DNA from: Planctomycetota bacterium
GTDB lineage: Bacteria > Planctomycetota > Phycisphaerae > UBA1845 > UTPLA1
Assembly: GCA_016235815.1 (NCBI GenBank)
Contig: JACRIM010000010.1
Span: 1-64,000 of the forward strand
Direction of reading: 5' to 3'
DNA length: 64,000 nt
The position numbers and the translations under genes are program-made. Below the pieces are notes generated by a model, which was not told the DNA's origin, did no database searches, and saw only the letters and a list, made by a program, of their open reading frames with translations. Below are positions 10,052 through 18,364 of this stretch, one piece after another (position 1 is the stretch's first letter; each line of letters starts with the position of its first letter).

Positions 10052-10750
10052 ATGAAGTATTCTCGATTAGTTGTGGCCGTGGTTGCCTGTCTCTGCGTGT
10101 GCAGTGCGGCGATGGCGGACTCTTACATGGTGAGCGGGTCGACCTCGTTTCAGAGTTCGCTCCAGCCCTCCGTAATCGTCAGTGTTCCCAAGTTTGACGA
10201 TATGGGCGGCGCCCTGACGCTGACGAATGTGTTGGTGCAGTTCTGTCACAACGGTGCCGTGGAACTCCAGGGCGACAACGACGATCCGTTCGATCATGGT
10301 CAGAGCCTGTTTGTCCGCGGCCAAATGATTCGATCGTGGTCCGTAACGGGTCCTGCGGGCCTGAACAGCGGCGCGACGAAGATCGTCAATACGGCCCTTG
10401 TTCCGCTCAGCCCGGACGATGGGGACGGCGGCAACAATGACCTGTTCGACCCCACGGGTCCGGACGGCCATAATTTTGGCACGGTCGGCTATTCGACGTT
10501 GATTGTCTCCCATCCGGGTGAGCCGACCGGCGCGTATAGCGGCGTTGGCACTGCGGACTTTGAGTTTTTCCCAGATGTGCTGTCGCAGACGCTTGAGTTC
10601 ACGCCGTACGTTCCGGATGCATGGCAGTTGATGGTTGAGAATCCGATTCTCAATCTCGAAGTCAAGGTCACTTACACCTACACGCCCGAGCCTTCGACAC
10701 TTGCCCTGGTCGGTCTGGGTGCACTGGCCCTGATCCGCCGCAAGCGGTAG
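10052..10750 (+). CDS. PEP-CTERM-anchored secreted protein 1
   Basis: 232 residues. It has a Sec signal peptide at 1-23 (cleavage expected after AMA), a beta-rich exported domain with an acidic patch GDNDDPFDHGQ and repeated NSGATKIVNTALVPL, and a C-terminal sorting signal: PEPST, a short hydrophobic helix and RRKR. In PEP-CTERM systems an exosortase cleaves the tail and the protein is transferred to the envelope or extracellular polymer. The exported domain is not a family I recognise. ATG 10052 has AAGAGGAGAGGG upstream. It is a tandem paralogue of the next gene, with which it shares promoter and terminator design. Confidence 0.85.
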   Translation: MKYSRLVVAVVACLCVCSAAMADSYMVSGSTSFQSSLQPSVIVSVPKFDDMGGALTLTNVLVQFCHNGAVELQGDNDDPFDHGQSLFVRGQMIRSWSVTGPAGLNSGATKIVNTALVPLSPDDGDGGNNDLFDPTGPDGHNFGTVGYSTLIVSHPGEPTGAYSGVGTADFEFFPDVLSQTLEFTPYVPDAWQLMVENPILNLEVKVTYTYTPEPSTLALVGLGALALIRRKR

Positions 10751-10796
10751 TACGCTCTGTGCGGGGTTTTTGGCCCCTTAGTTTTGACACTATCGA

Positions 10797-10831
10797 GGGT
10801 CGTCAGCAACTTTGCTGGCGACCCTTTTTTT
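10797..10831 (+). terminator. Intrinsic terminator of PEP-CTERM gene 1
   Basis: Arms gggtcgtcagcaa and ttgctggcgaccc pair over 13 positions with one G-U, followed by a run of seven or more T. Located 46 bp after the stop codon. Confidence 0.9.
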
Positions 10832-11034
10832 GTCGATTCGAGGTCTGTGGGGGAAATTCATTGATTATTAGGCCGATCGCCGATTCCAGTTATAGGACTA
10901 TGTTTTGGTGAAAATAGGACCTATTTGGTCCAAGAATGGTGTGCCCCGGTCAATCCGAGAATGGTTGTGTCATTCATAAGGCATTTATTGGCAATGTCTT
11001 AGGAGCGATTGGCTCGTTACACTCATTGTAATCA

Positions 11035-11046
11035 CAAGTCGACTTG
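11035..11046. promoter_or_regulatory. Perfect 12-bp palindrome, possible operator
   Basis: CAAGTCGACTTG reads the same on both strands and ends 4 bp before the -35 box of PEP-CTERM gene 2. No counterpart is present at the paralogous promoter, so it could confer different control, or be chance. Confidence 0.3.
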
Positions 11047-11050
11047 TTGA

Positions 11051-11080
11051 TTGACTTTGCCGGGAAATCATGACTATGGT
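11051..11080 (+). promoter_or_regulatory. Sigma-70-type promoter of PEP-CTERM gene 2
   Basis: TTGACT (11051-11056), 18-bp spacer, TATGGT (11075-11080). It shares TTGACTTTG with the promoter of the first paralogue, which supports both calls. Confidence 0.5.
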
Positions 11081-11228
11081 TGATGTCTGACTGGCGGTTT
11101 GCCATGCGTGGTGAGCCTGCCGCCAAGTCCGATGTAAATGGGTGGGGACGATTTTCCACAACTCGGTGGGTCGGCAGAAGCGACTTCACCACCGTTCCCG
11201 TGTGAATGAAAAAAGGGGAGAGAGAGAT

Positions 11229-11927
11229 ATGAAAGTTTCCAGATTGATGGTCGCCGCGGTTGCCTGCCTCTGTGTGAGCGGTGCGGCCATGGCGGATTCA
11301 TACATGGTGATGGGGTCGACCTCGTTTCAGAGTGCGCTCCAGCCTGCGAGCGTTGTGAGCGTTCCCAAGTTCGACGACATGGGCGGCTCCTTGACCCTGA
11401 CGGGTGTCCTGGTTCAGTTCTTTCATGATGGCGCGGTTGAACTGCAAGGCGATAATGACGACCCGTTCGACCATGGTCAGCAGTTGTTCGTCCAGGGCCA
11501 GATGATTCGGTCGTGGTCGGTTGCCGGCCCCGCCGGCCTCAACAGTGGCGCAACGAAGATCGTTAATACCGCGCTTGTTCCACTTGCCCCTGATGATGGC
11601 GACGGCGGCAATAATGACGTTTTCGATGCATCAGCTCCGGACGGCCATGATTTCGGCTTGGTTTCGTATGCCACTTTGACGGTGTCGCACCCCGGCCAGC
11701 CGCTCGGCGGGTACACGGGCGCGGGCACGGCCGATTTCACGTTCACGCCCGATGTGATTTCCCAGACGCTGAATTTCGGGCCTTATGTTCCTGATGCGTG
11801 GCAGTTGATGGTGGAGAACCCGATTCTCAACCTGAAGGTGAAGGTCACCTACGAGTACACGCCGGAGCCTTCGACGCTGTCGCTGCTCGGATTGGGCGTC
11901 GTGGCTCTGATCCGTCGCAAGCGATAG
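11229..11927 (+). CDS. PEP-CTERM-anchored secreted protein 2
   Basis: 232 residues, the same length as its upstream paralogue and alignable without gaps, with most positions identical. Signal peptide at 1-24 (AMA cleavage), exported domain with the same GDNDDPFDHGQ patch, then PEPST, hydrophobic helix and RRKR. Differences are spread through the exported domain rather than clustered. ATG 11229 follows AGGGGAGAGAGAG. Own promoter and own terminator mean the pair can be expressed independently. Exosortase-type sorting is inferred from the C-terminal motif; no exosortase gene lies in this window. Confidence 0.85.
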   Translation: MKVSRLMVAAVACLCVSGAAMADSYMVMGSTSFQSALQPASVVSVPKFDDMGGSLTLTGVLVQFFHDGAVELQGDNDDPFDHGQQLFVQGQMIRSWSVAGPAGLNSGATKIVNTALVPLAPDDGDGGNNDVFDASAPDGHDFGLVSYATLTVSHPGQPLGGYTGAGTADFTFTPDVISQTLNFGPYVPDAWQLMVENPILNLKVKVTYEYTPEPSTLSLLGLGVVALIRRKR

Positions 11928-11976
11928 TTGATGTCGCGAAGCAGGGGTGCACCCCCTCGATAATCAAGGATTTTCA

Positions 11977-12017
11977 AGGGTCGCCAACTTTGAGAAAGGT
12001 TGGCGGCCCTTTTTTTT
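11977..12017 (+). terminator. Intrinsic terminator of PEP-CTERM gene 2
   Basis: Arms agggtcgccaac and gttggcggccct pair with a single wobble around a loop, followed by seven or more T. Located 50 bp after the stop codon. The arm sequence resembles the terminator of gene 1, consistent with duplication of the whole unit. Confidence 0.9.
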
Positions 12018-12250
12018 CTGTGAATCCTTTCCTCGGATAAGGCAGGCAAAATAAACATTTAGGCCCATAAGATTTGATTTTCCTGGCTCTATTTCGTAGG
12101 TTAAAAAGGGGTGGTGCGGTAGAGTAGTTTGCCGGAGCGAATGAGCGGCGCTCCGGTGGGAGGCGGCAAATTCAGTGCACCACGTTCCGCTTTGGGAACC
12201 TGGGTCGCAGCGCGCCCTATGAAGGGAGCTGTGGCCGGAGTGGGAACCGA
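12018..12250. other. Leader/intergenic region before beta-helix gene
   Basis: No gene. AT-rich first half, where a promoter probably lies though none is clear, then a strong hairpin at 12132-12156 and the ribosome site GGAGTGGG just before ATG 12251. Confidence 0.4.
12132..12156 (+). promoter_or_regulatory. Leader hairpin upstream of beta-helix gene
   Basis: CCGGAGCG and CGCTCCGG pair perfectly around a 9-nt loop. The flanks tttgcc and ggcaaa can extend the structure out to about 12129-12170. No T-run follows, so it is more likely a leader structure than a terminator. It lies about 95 nt before the start codon. Confidence 0.4.
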
Positions 12251-14041
12251 ATGTCGTCTCGCTTTCGTGCGCCCAACCTCGCCCTTTCCGCGCTTCTTGC
12301 GTTGGCATCGGGCTCGTCCGTGGTGCTTGAGGGGAGTACGTTTTTCGTCGATCCGACGGCCACCGGGCTGAACAACGGGACCAGTTGGAACGACGCATTC
12401 GCGGATCTTCAGTCGATTCTTCCGATTGCTCCGACCGGCTCGGAGATTCGCGTATCGGGGGGCGTCTTTCGGCCCGATTCAAACAGCAACAACCGCACAG
12501 TGTCATTTCAATTGCGCAGCGGCATCACCGTGAAAGGCGGCTACGCAGGTCGATCGCAGCCGAACCCGGATTTGCGCGATCCGATGCTCTTCGTGAGCGC
12601 GTTGGATGGCGATATCGGTGTCATGGGTGGGTCGGTCGACAACTCTCATCACGTGGTCGAGGCGATCGGCGTGGATGCGAGTGCCGTACTGGATGGATTC
12701 ACCATTCGGCGCGGCATGGCGGATGGCGGGTTTCCGTATGATCGCGGCGGCGGGATTTATGTCTCCACGGCAAGCCCGACCATCGTCGCTTGCTCGATTT
12801 CATCGAACACGTCGTCATCCAATGGCGGCGGCGTTGACGTTTCCAGCAACTCCAGCCCGAGTTTCACGAATTGCAGTTTCGTGAACAATGCGACAACGGG
12901 TAATGGCGGCGGAATGTTCAGTAACGGCGGAACGCCCTTGCTGACGGGCTGCGTGGTCAGCAACAACTCGGCCGATGTCAACGGCGGCGGGGTCAGCGTG
13001 CTGAACGGCGTTGCGACCATCACGAATTGTGAGTTTGCATTCAACCTCGGCGTAATCGCCGGTGGCGGGCTGTTCCTGCAGAACTCGGGTTCGCAGGTCA
13101 CGGGTTGCAACTTCCACGACAACGTGGTGCTCAATTCAAGCGTGACGTTCAACGACGGCGGCGGGGCCATACTCAATAAGACCAGCAGTCCGTTGATCAA
13201 GAGTTGCCTGTTTCTCAACAACACCTCGAGCGATGACGGCGGGGCCATCCTCAGCACCGGCGGCTCGCCTTCGATTGTCGGTTGCGTGTTCGGCAATAAC
13301 ATCGCGGCTGATTTCGGCGGCGCGATTTACAGTGGCGGCGGAAGCATGACCGCTCTGAATTCAGTGTTTACCGGCAACCGGGCCCTCGATAATGGCGGAG
13401 CGATCTACACCTCGGCGACCATTACAAACGTCGGCAGTTGCACGCTCGTTGCCAATCAGGGAAACGTTTTGGCGGGAGGAATTCAAGTCAACGGCGGGCA
13501 GCTCACGTTGAATCAATCCATCGTGTGGGCCAATCACGACTTGAACGGCTGGACGGAGGGCGCCCAGATCACCCTCGGAGGCGCCACCTGGATGCTTCGC
13601 TTCAATTGCGTGATGGGGTGGTCGGGGGTATTCGGCGGGATGTCGAATTTCTCGTCACCGCCACAAATGGCCGATGCCGATGGCGCGGACAATGTGTATG
13701 GGACGATTGACGACAATGTCCACCTTTTGCCGTCGTCGCCGTGCATCAACACCGGCGATCCGCTCTTCGTGGCACCACCTTCCGATACGGATTTCGATGG
13801 GCAGGCGCGGGTCATGGGATGCCGGATCGATGTCGGCGCTGATGAGTTTGTCACGGGATTGCCGAATTCGGGCGACGTAAACGGCGACGGCGTCGTCAAC
13901 GGATTGGACATTTCGCTCTTCACCAAGGTCTTGCTGGGAACCGCTCCTGTTGCGGTAAGCTGCGTTGCGGATATCAACGGCGATTTGATGGTTGACAATA
14001 TTGACCTCTCCTTGTTCATCAGTCTGACGCTTACGCCGTAG
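12251..14041 (+). CDS. Secreted right-handed beta-helix protein with dockerin-like calcium repeats
   Basis: 596 residues. Signal-like hydrophobic N-terminus to about residue 28, then FVDPTATGLNNGTSWNDAFADLQ, typical of secreted parallel beta-helix proteins (the Pmp-like group). Multiple GG-G turns such as SNGGGVDVSS, GNGGGMFSN, VNGGGVSVL, DDGGAIL and DFGGAIY mark successive coils over about 165-390. The C-terminus has two EF-hand-like repeats, GDVNGDGVVNGLDISLF and DINGDLMVDNIDLSLF, the dockerin type I pattern. Such proteins in Planctomycetota are large surface or secreted proteins, perhaps sugar-binding; the ligand here is unknown. ATG 12251 has GGAGTGGG upstream. It is likely a client of general export and possibly of the type II-like system at 48-59 kb. 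Confidence 0.8.
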   Translation: MSSRFRAPNLALSALLALASGSSVVLEGSTFFVDPTATGLNNGTSWNDAFADLQSILPIAPTGSEIRVSGGVFRPDSNSNNRTVSFQLRSGITVKGGYAGRSQPNPDLRDPMLFVSALDGDIGVMGGSVDNSHHVVEAIGVDASAVLDGFTIRRGMADGGFPYDRGGGIYVSTASPTIVACSISSNTSSSNGGGVDVSSNSSPSFTNCSFVNNATTGNGGGMFSNGGTPLLTGCVVSNNSADVNGGGVSVLNGVATITNCEFAFNLGVIAGGGLFLQNSGSQVTGCNFHDNVVLNSSVTFNDGGGAILNKTSSPLIKSCLFLNNTSSDDGGAILSTGGSPSIVGCVFGNNIAADFGGAIYSGGGSMTALNSVFTGNRALDNGGAIYTSATITNVGSCTLVANQGNVLAGGIQVNGGQLTLNQSIVWANHDLNGWTEGAQITLGGATWMLRFNCVMGWSGVFGGMSNFSSPPQMADADGADNVYGTIDDNVHLLPSSPCINTGDPLFVAPPSDTDFDGQARVMGCRIDVGADEFVTGLPNSGDVNGDGVVNGLDISLFTKVLLGTAPVAVSCVADINGDLMVDNIDLSLFISLTLTP

Positions 14042-14143
14042 CGGCCTGCCAAGCGTTTTTATCCTCTGGCTTCGAATCGATTATTATTCATGGGCTAGCG
14101 AGCCTGCAGAAAGTTGTTTCGGCGGTCTGTCGGAGGTGGTTTC

Positions 14144-15748
14144 GTGGATATGACTTTTCGTGTTCGGTTCGAATCGAGCGTTCGATCCTGTGTGTTGCTT
14201 CTTGGGACCATGGGTCTGATTGCGATTGGCAATCTCTCCGCGGACTCCTGCCGTGCGCAAGTGCCCGCGTCGCAACCCGGCGCGGGACCGGCGTTGGAGC
14301 CAATTGATCCCGTTCATGATTTCGGGAAGATCGTCGAAGGCACCAAGGTGACGCATCGATTCACCTTTCGGAACGCGGGGACCATGCCGTTGGAGATCAT
14401 CCGCGTCGCGCCGGCCTGCGGGTGCATGACGGTGGGGGAGTACACCAAGAGCGTCGGTGTCGGCCAGACGGGCGGCGTGACCATTACGCTGGATACCTCG
14501 CGCCTGCTGGGCGCGTTCATGAAGACAGTGAACCTGGTGACGAACGACCCGACCACCGAGATTCATACCTTCACCGTGCGCGGAGACGGACGGCGACTGG
14601 TGGAGGTCAGTCCGACGGTCGCGGCATTCGGACGAATCGTTGCGGACAAGACGCGCGAGAACATTCTGACGATCACGAACCGCTGGGAACGGCCGATGAC
14701 GATTTCGATCGGGGAGATGCGGCGGGCAGCGCCGTTCCAGGCGGAGCTTTTGGAGACGATTCCGGGGTTTGAGTATAAGCTTTGTGTCGTACTGCGTCCG
14801 CCCTTCAGGGAAGGGACGCTTTCCGGCACCATCGAGCTGCTCACCAATGTTCCCGGGCAGGAAAAATTCACCGTCACCGTGTCGGCCGTTGCTTTGCCAC
14901 GGCTGGAAACGCTTCCGAACACGCTGTATTACGGCGGCGCGGCGAGTGAAGCGGATGCACGATCCGGCGACAAGGTCTTTGAGTTTCTTAATCACGGATC
15001 GAAACCTGTCGCGGTGAAGGATGTGACGTGCGATGATCCGGCGGTTACCTTTGTTCGCAAGGATGTCGAGCCGGGTTTTCTGTATCGGTTCCAGGTTCGA
15101 ACGCCGAAGGACTATCGCCCGCCGAACGAGGGACGGATGGTCACGCTGATTACGGATGATTCCGAGCGACCGAAGATCGAAGTGCCGGTTCGCCTGGTTG
15201 GCTCGACCAAGGCGCCGAACTTCGTTGCGCCGGCGTCCGCGGTAACGCCTGCGACCACGCAAAAGGCCGAGGTGAAGCCGGTGATGGAGTTGGTCGGCAA
15301 GCCCGCTCCGCAGATCGCATTGAACACGGGAATGGGGATGCCGGTGACCAACGGTGAATTCGCCCGCTACCCGGCGACGGTGTTGAACTTCGTTGCTCCC
15401 AACTGCCCGTATTGCAAGAAGCAGATTCCATGGGTGGAGAAGGTTCGGGCCGATTATCAGGAACGCGGCGTGCGGTTTGTGAACGTCGGCGAGACGATGG
15501 GGAACAAGGCGTTTACCTTCGACGAAGCCATGGTCGTGATGAATCAACTCGGTTCGCGGCTTGAACTGGCGATGGATTCGGGCAACGCCAACGGCGTGCG
15601 CTACAAGATCACGAGCTTTCCCGCGATGGTAGTGGTCGGCAAGGATGGCTCGGTGGTCGAGGCGTTGCCGGGGGCGCGGGAAACGAACTCGGACAAGCTT
15701 CGCAAGACGCTCGACGGCCTGCTGGCGAAGGAAATGGGCGGGAAGTAG
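14144..15748 (+). CDS. DUF1573 repeats fused to a thioredoxin/redoxin domain, exported
   Basis: 534 residues. N-terminal hydrophobic segment (signal or anchor) at about 14-35, then DUF1573-type immunoglobulin-like repeats starting HDFGKIVEGTKVTHRFTFRN with the typical VAPACGCM cysteine pair, then two or three further beta-sandwich repeats, a linker, and a C-terminal redoxin with CPYC at residues 421-424 (TlpA-like) and the cis-proline region SFPAMVVV. A periplasmic thiol-disulphide role is inferred. GTG 14144 gives a 6-bp spacing from GGAGGT; ATG 14150 is the alternative. The gene converges with the radical SAM gene. Confidence 0.8.
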   Translation: MDMTFRVRFESSVRSCVLLLGTMGLIAIGNLSADSCRAQVPASQPGAGPALEPIDPVHDFGKIVEGTKVTHRFTFRNAGTMPLEIIRVAPACGCMTVGEYTKSVGVGQTGGVTITLDTSRLLGAFMKTVNLVTNDPTTEIHTFTVRGDGRRLVEVSPTVAAFGRIVADKTRENILTITNRWERPMTISIGEMRRAAPFQAELLETIPGFEYKLCVVLRPPFREGTLSGTIELLTNVPGQEKFTVTVSAVALPRLETLPNTLYYGGAASEADARSGDKVFEFLNHGSKPVAVKDVTCDDPAVTFVRKDVEPGFLYRFQVRTPKDYRPPNEGRMVTLITDDSERPKIEVPVRLVGSTKAPNFVAPASAVTPATTQKAEVKPVMELVGKPAPQIALNTGMGMPVTNGEFARYPATVLNFVAPNCPYCKKQIPWVEKVRADYQERGVRFVNVGETMGNKAFTFDEAMVVMNQLGSRLELAMDSGNANGVRYKITSFPAMVVVGKDGSVVEALPGARETNSDKLRKTLDGLLAKEMGGK

Positions 15749-15753
15749 CGGCT

Positions 15754-16461
15754 CTAGCCGACGCCGAAGTCGGTGTTGTGCCAGAGCACATTGATGTTCG
15801 GCTCGTTTTCCAGCGCGGCGAATTCCTCGCGGAACCACGACTTGATCTCGTCGTCCATCAGCCCCTCGGACAGCCGATTCTCCGTGAAGAGATTGACGAT
15901 TCCGTACTTGAATTTCGTCAGCATCAGGTCCACATCGCGCCGGATGATCTCGCGCGTCTGGCCGCGAAAGCCGACCATGAGACAGATCGAATCCGTGAGC
16001 GCGGCGACCTCGTCCGGGCTGTCCCACTTCATGCTCTTGTTGAGCACGACGTTTCGCAGGTGATCGTCAAACGTCTCCACGCCGAGGAACAGGTGTGTGG
16101 GCACCTCGAAAAATGCACGGGTCTGTGCATAGTCCTTGCGGTAGGCCCAGTAGGATTCCGTCCAGAATTCGGTGATTCCGCGCTGTTTGATCAGGTCGCG
16201 GATTTGCTCCTGCAGGAAGCGCGGCAGTTCCTGGATCGACCCGCTGTTAATCACCTGCAGACGGCCGAATTCGCCCGTGACCTTTACCAATTCTTCATGT
16301 GCGACCTGGCGTATCTGCGCCTGATCGGTGGTGTTGTCATCGATGTAATCGCAGAAGGTGCAACGGCTCCAGACGCAGGGCAGCCCTTTTAGCAGAACCA
16401 CTTCGCGGGGGTTTTTCCCAAGATACTTTGCGTAGCGAACGAGGCCCATGCGGCCTATCAT
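15754..16461 (-). CDS. Radical SAM protein with CX4CX2C cluster motif
   Basis: About 235 residues. Near the N-terminus LLKGLPCVWSRCTFCDY supplies cysteines at about 29, 34 and 37, a CX4CX2C arrangement in place of the usual CX3CX2C, binding a 4Fe-4S cluster. Downstream are INSGSIQELP, TESYW and FLGVETFD, typical of the radical SAM barrel (beta-strand glutamates and the GVET motif). It is short for the superfamily, so the C-terminal part of the barrel is abbreviated. The substrate cannot be read from sequence. Start uncertain: ATG 16461 and ATG 16449 are both possible; the longer frame to 16506 would overlap the divergent gene. Confidence 0.75.
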   Translation of the reverse strand: MIGRMGLVRYAKYLGKNPREVVLLKGLPCVWSRCTFCDYIDDNTTDQAQIRQVAHEELVKVTGEFGRLQVINSGSIQELPRFLQEQIRDLIKQRGITEFWTESYWAYRKDYAQTRAFFEVPTHLFLGVETFDDHLRNVVLNKSMKWDSPDEVAALTDSICLMVGFRGQTREIIRRDVDLMLTKFKYGIVNLFTENRLSEGLMDDEIKSWFREEFAALENEPNINVLWHNTDFGVG

Positions 16462-16489
16462 AATGCAACCACACAGGGCATTCCACGCG

Positions 16490-18355
16490 ATGTCATCCAC
16501 CGGCAATCAGCCTCTATCCGTTCTTGATTCACGAACGATGGCGCAGGAGCGAGTTTCGACCGTTGGCGTGAGTGACATCGCCGCGCGGCAACCGGTGCTG
16601 ACGGATTTCGTCGACGTGGAGACGTTGCAACTCCTGCAGGACGGCTTCGCCGCGCTAACGGGCATTTCCACCAGCATTCGCGACGCGGCAGGAAACCCGC
16701 TGACGCGTGCCTCGGCCCGTTCGGAGTTCTGCGATCTCGTCGGATCGACGGCGTCGGGGGCGGCGGCCTGCCGGATGAGCCACGCCAACGCGTCGGCCGT
16801 CGTGCGCGGCGAGGAACGGCCCTGCCATCACGAATGTCACGCCGGTTTGTCGCAATTCGTGGCGCCGATCGTCGTACAGGGGCATCATCTCGGCACGATC
16901 ATCATCGGTGACCGGCCGGCCAAGCCGTTGACGAAGCTGGGAATGAGCACGCTGGCCGAGACGCACGGTTTTTCGGCCGATGCGCTGTCACGCGCGGCGA
17001 AAGAATTGGACCCGTGGGATGAATCCGCGATGTCCTCGGCTGCGGCGTTCGTGCATCAGCTCGCGAGCACGATTGCCCAGCTTTGCTATCAGTCGTTTCA
17101 GTTGCAGCGGCGCATCGATGAACTGGCGACGGTGTATGACATCGCCGCGATGCTGACCAGCAAGGCCAGTCTGCAGGAAATCCTCGACATGGCCACGCGG
17201 CAGCTTGTCGAGACGATGCACCTGAAGGCGGCCAGCCTGCGGCTCGTCGATGAAGACACGGGCGAGTTGAAGCTCAAATCCGTTGCGAATCTTTCACCGA
17301 AGTATTTGAGCAAGGGACCGGTGCGACTGGCGGACAGCGCGATCGATCGATTGGCGCTGGAAGGCAAGACGGTTTATGTTGAAGACTGCCGCACCGATCC
17401 GCGAATTATCTACAAACGAATGGCCCGCGAAGAGGGACTGGGCAGCGCGTTGGTGACGGCCGTCTCTTTTCGGGGCAAGCGCGTTGGCGTGCTCTGGGCT
17501 TACATGGGCGAGCGCCATGCGTTCTCGCCGTTTGATGTGTCTCTGTTGGAGGCCATCGCGTCGCAGCTTGCCGGTGCGGTGATCAACGCCCGGCTGCGCA
17601 CCGAGGTGCGCGAGGCCGAGCAGCTTGAGCGACAGGTCAAGCACGCGGCCGACGTGCAGCGGCGCATGATTCCGGCGCGGCCGCCGGCGAATCCGCGATT
17701 TCAGTTCGGCTGCATCTATCAGCCGAGTCACGAATTGGGCGGTGATTTCTACGACTTTATCGAGTTCGACAACGGCGATGTGGGCCTGGTCGTGGCGGAC
17801 GTGGTGGGCAAGGGAATCCCCGCGTCGCTGATGATGGCCAGCGCCCGGTCGGCGCTGCGGTCGCACGCGCGGCGCGTGACGGACATGGGCGAGATCATGC
17901 AGTCGGTGAATCGGCGATTGCACCACGACACGCTCCCGAGCGAATTTGCGACGGCGTTTTATGTGGAGTTGGCGGCCGATGGGTCGCACGCGAAGTATTG
18001 CAACGCGGGGCACGAGCCTCTGCTCTTGCTGCGGCGCGGGGAATTGCATGAGTACGACGTCGGCGGCATGGCGCTGGGGATCGATCCGGACGAGGCGTAC
18101 CCGTGTGAGGAGATCCGGCTGGAGCGCGAGGATGTGCTGCTGCTCTTCACCGACGGCGTGACCGAAGCGCGCGATTTTCACGACAAGGCCTATGGTCGCA
18201 ATCGCCTGCACCAGTCGCTGCGGCTGCACGGCTCCATCGCGCCGGATATTCCGGTGGAGTTCATCGCCAAGCAGGTGCTGTGGGACGTGCGGCGTTTTGT
18301 CGGCCTCGCGCCGCAGGGGGATGATATTACGATTGTGGTGGTGCGGGTGAAGTAG
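16490..18355 (+). CDS. PocR sensor - GAF - SpoIIE-type protein phosphatase
   Basis: A signalling protein of about 621 residues. Order: a PocR ligand-binding domain (about 40-190: LTDFVDVETLQLLQDGFAAL, EFC...C, CHHECHAGL, IIIGD), a GAF domain (about 215-380, ending GVLWAYMGERHAFSPFDVSLLEAIA), then a PP2C-like SpoIIE/RsbU domain (about 390-621) with HELGGDFYDFIEFDNGDVGLVVADVVGKG, CNAGHEP and LLFTDGVTEARD, all metal-binding motifs intact. It probably dephosphorylates an anti-anti-sigma or similar partner in response to a ligand. No partner gene lies beside it. The start is uncertain (ATG 16490 or ATG 16538). The 5' end overlaps the divergent radical SAM gene region. Confidence 0.85.
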   Translation: MSSTGNQPLSVLDSRTMAQERVSTVGVSDIAARQPVLTDFVDVETLQLLQDGFAALTGISTSIRDAAGNPLTRASARSEFCDLVGSTASGAAACRMSHANASAVVRGEERPCHHECHAGLSQFVAPIVVQGHHLGTIIIGDRPAKPLTKLGMSTLAETHGFSADALSRAAKELDPWDESAMSSAAAFVHQLASTIAQLCYQSFQLQRRIDELATVYDIAAMLTSKASLQEILDMATRQLVETMHLKAASLRLVDEDTGELKLKSVANLSPKYLSKGPVRLADSAIDRLALEGKTVYVEDCRTDPRIIYKRMAREEGLGSALVTAVSFRGKRVGVLWAYMGERHAFSPFDVSLLEAIASQLAGAVINARLRTEVREAEQLERQVKHAADVQRRMIPARPPANPRFQFGCIYQPSHELGGDFYDFIEFDNGDVGLVVADVVGKGIPASLMMASARSALRSHARRVTDMGEIMQSVNRRLHHDTLPSEFATAFYVELAADGSHAKYCNAGHEPLLLLRRGELHEYDVGGMALGIDPDEAYPCEEIRLEREDVLLLFTDGVTEARDFHDKAYGRNRLHQSLRLHGSIAPDIPVEFIAKQVLWDVRRFVGLAPQGDDITIVVVRVK

Positions 18356-18364
18356 GGGCCCGTT

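Larger units (their letters stand above)
10832..11228. other. Intergenic region between the two PEP-CTERM genes
   Basis: No gene. It holds a 12-bp palindrome (11035-11046) and a promoter (11051-11080), then a leader of about 140 nt to the next start. The left part is AT-richer than its surroundings and has no recognisable feature. Confidence 0.5.

Noticed and set aside
14084-16027. Long minus-strand open frame across the DUF1573-redoxin gene
   Set aside because: It overlaps a strongly supported plus-strand gene and gives an RH-rich, motif-free translation.
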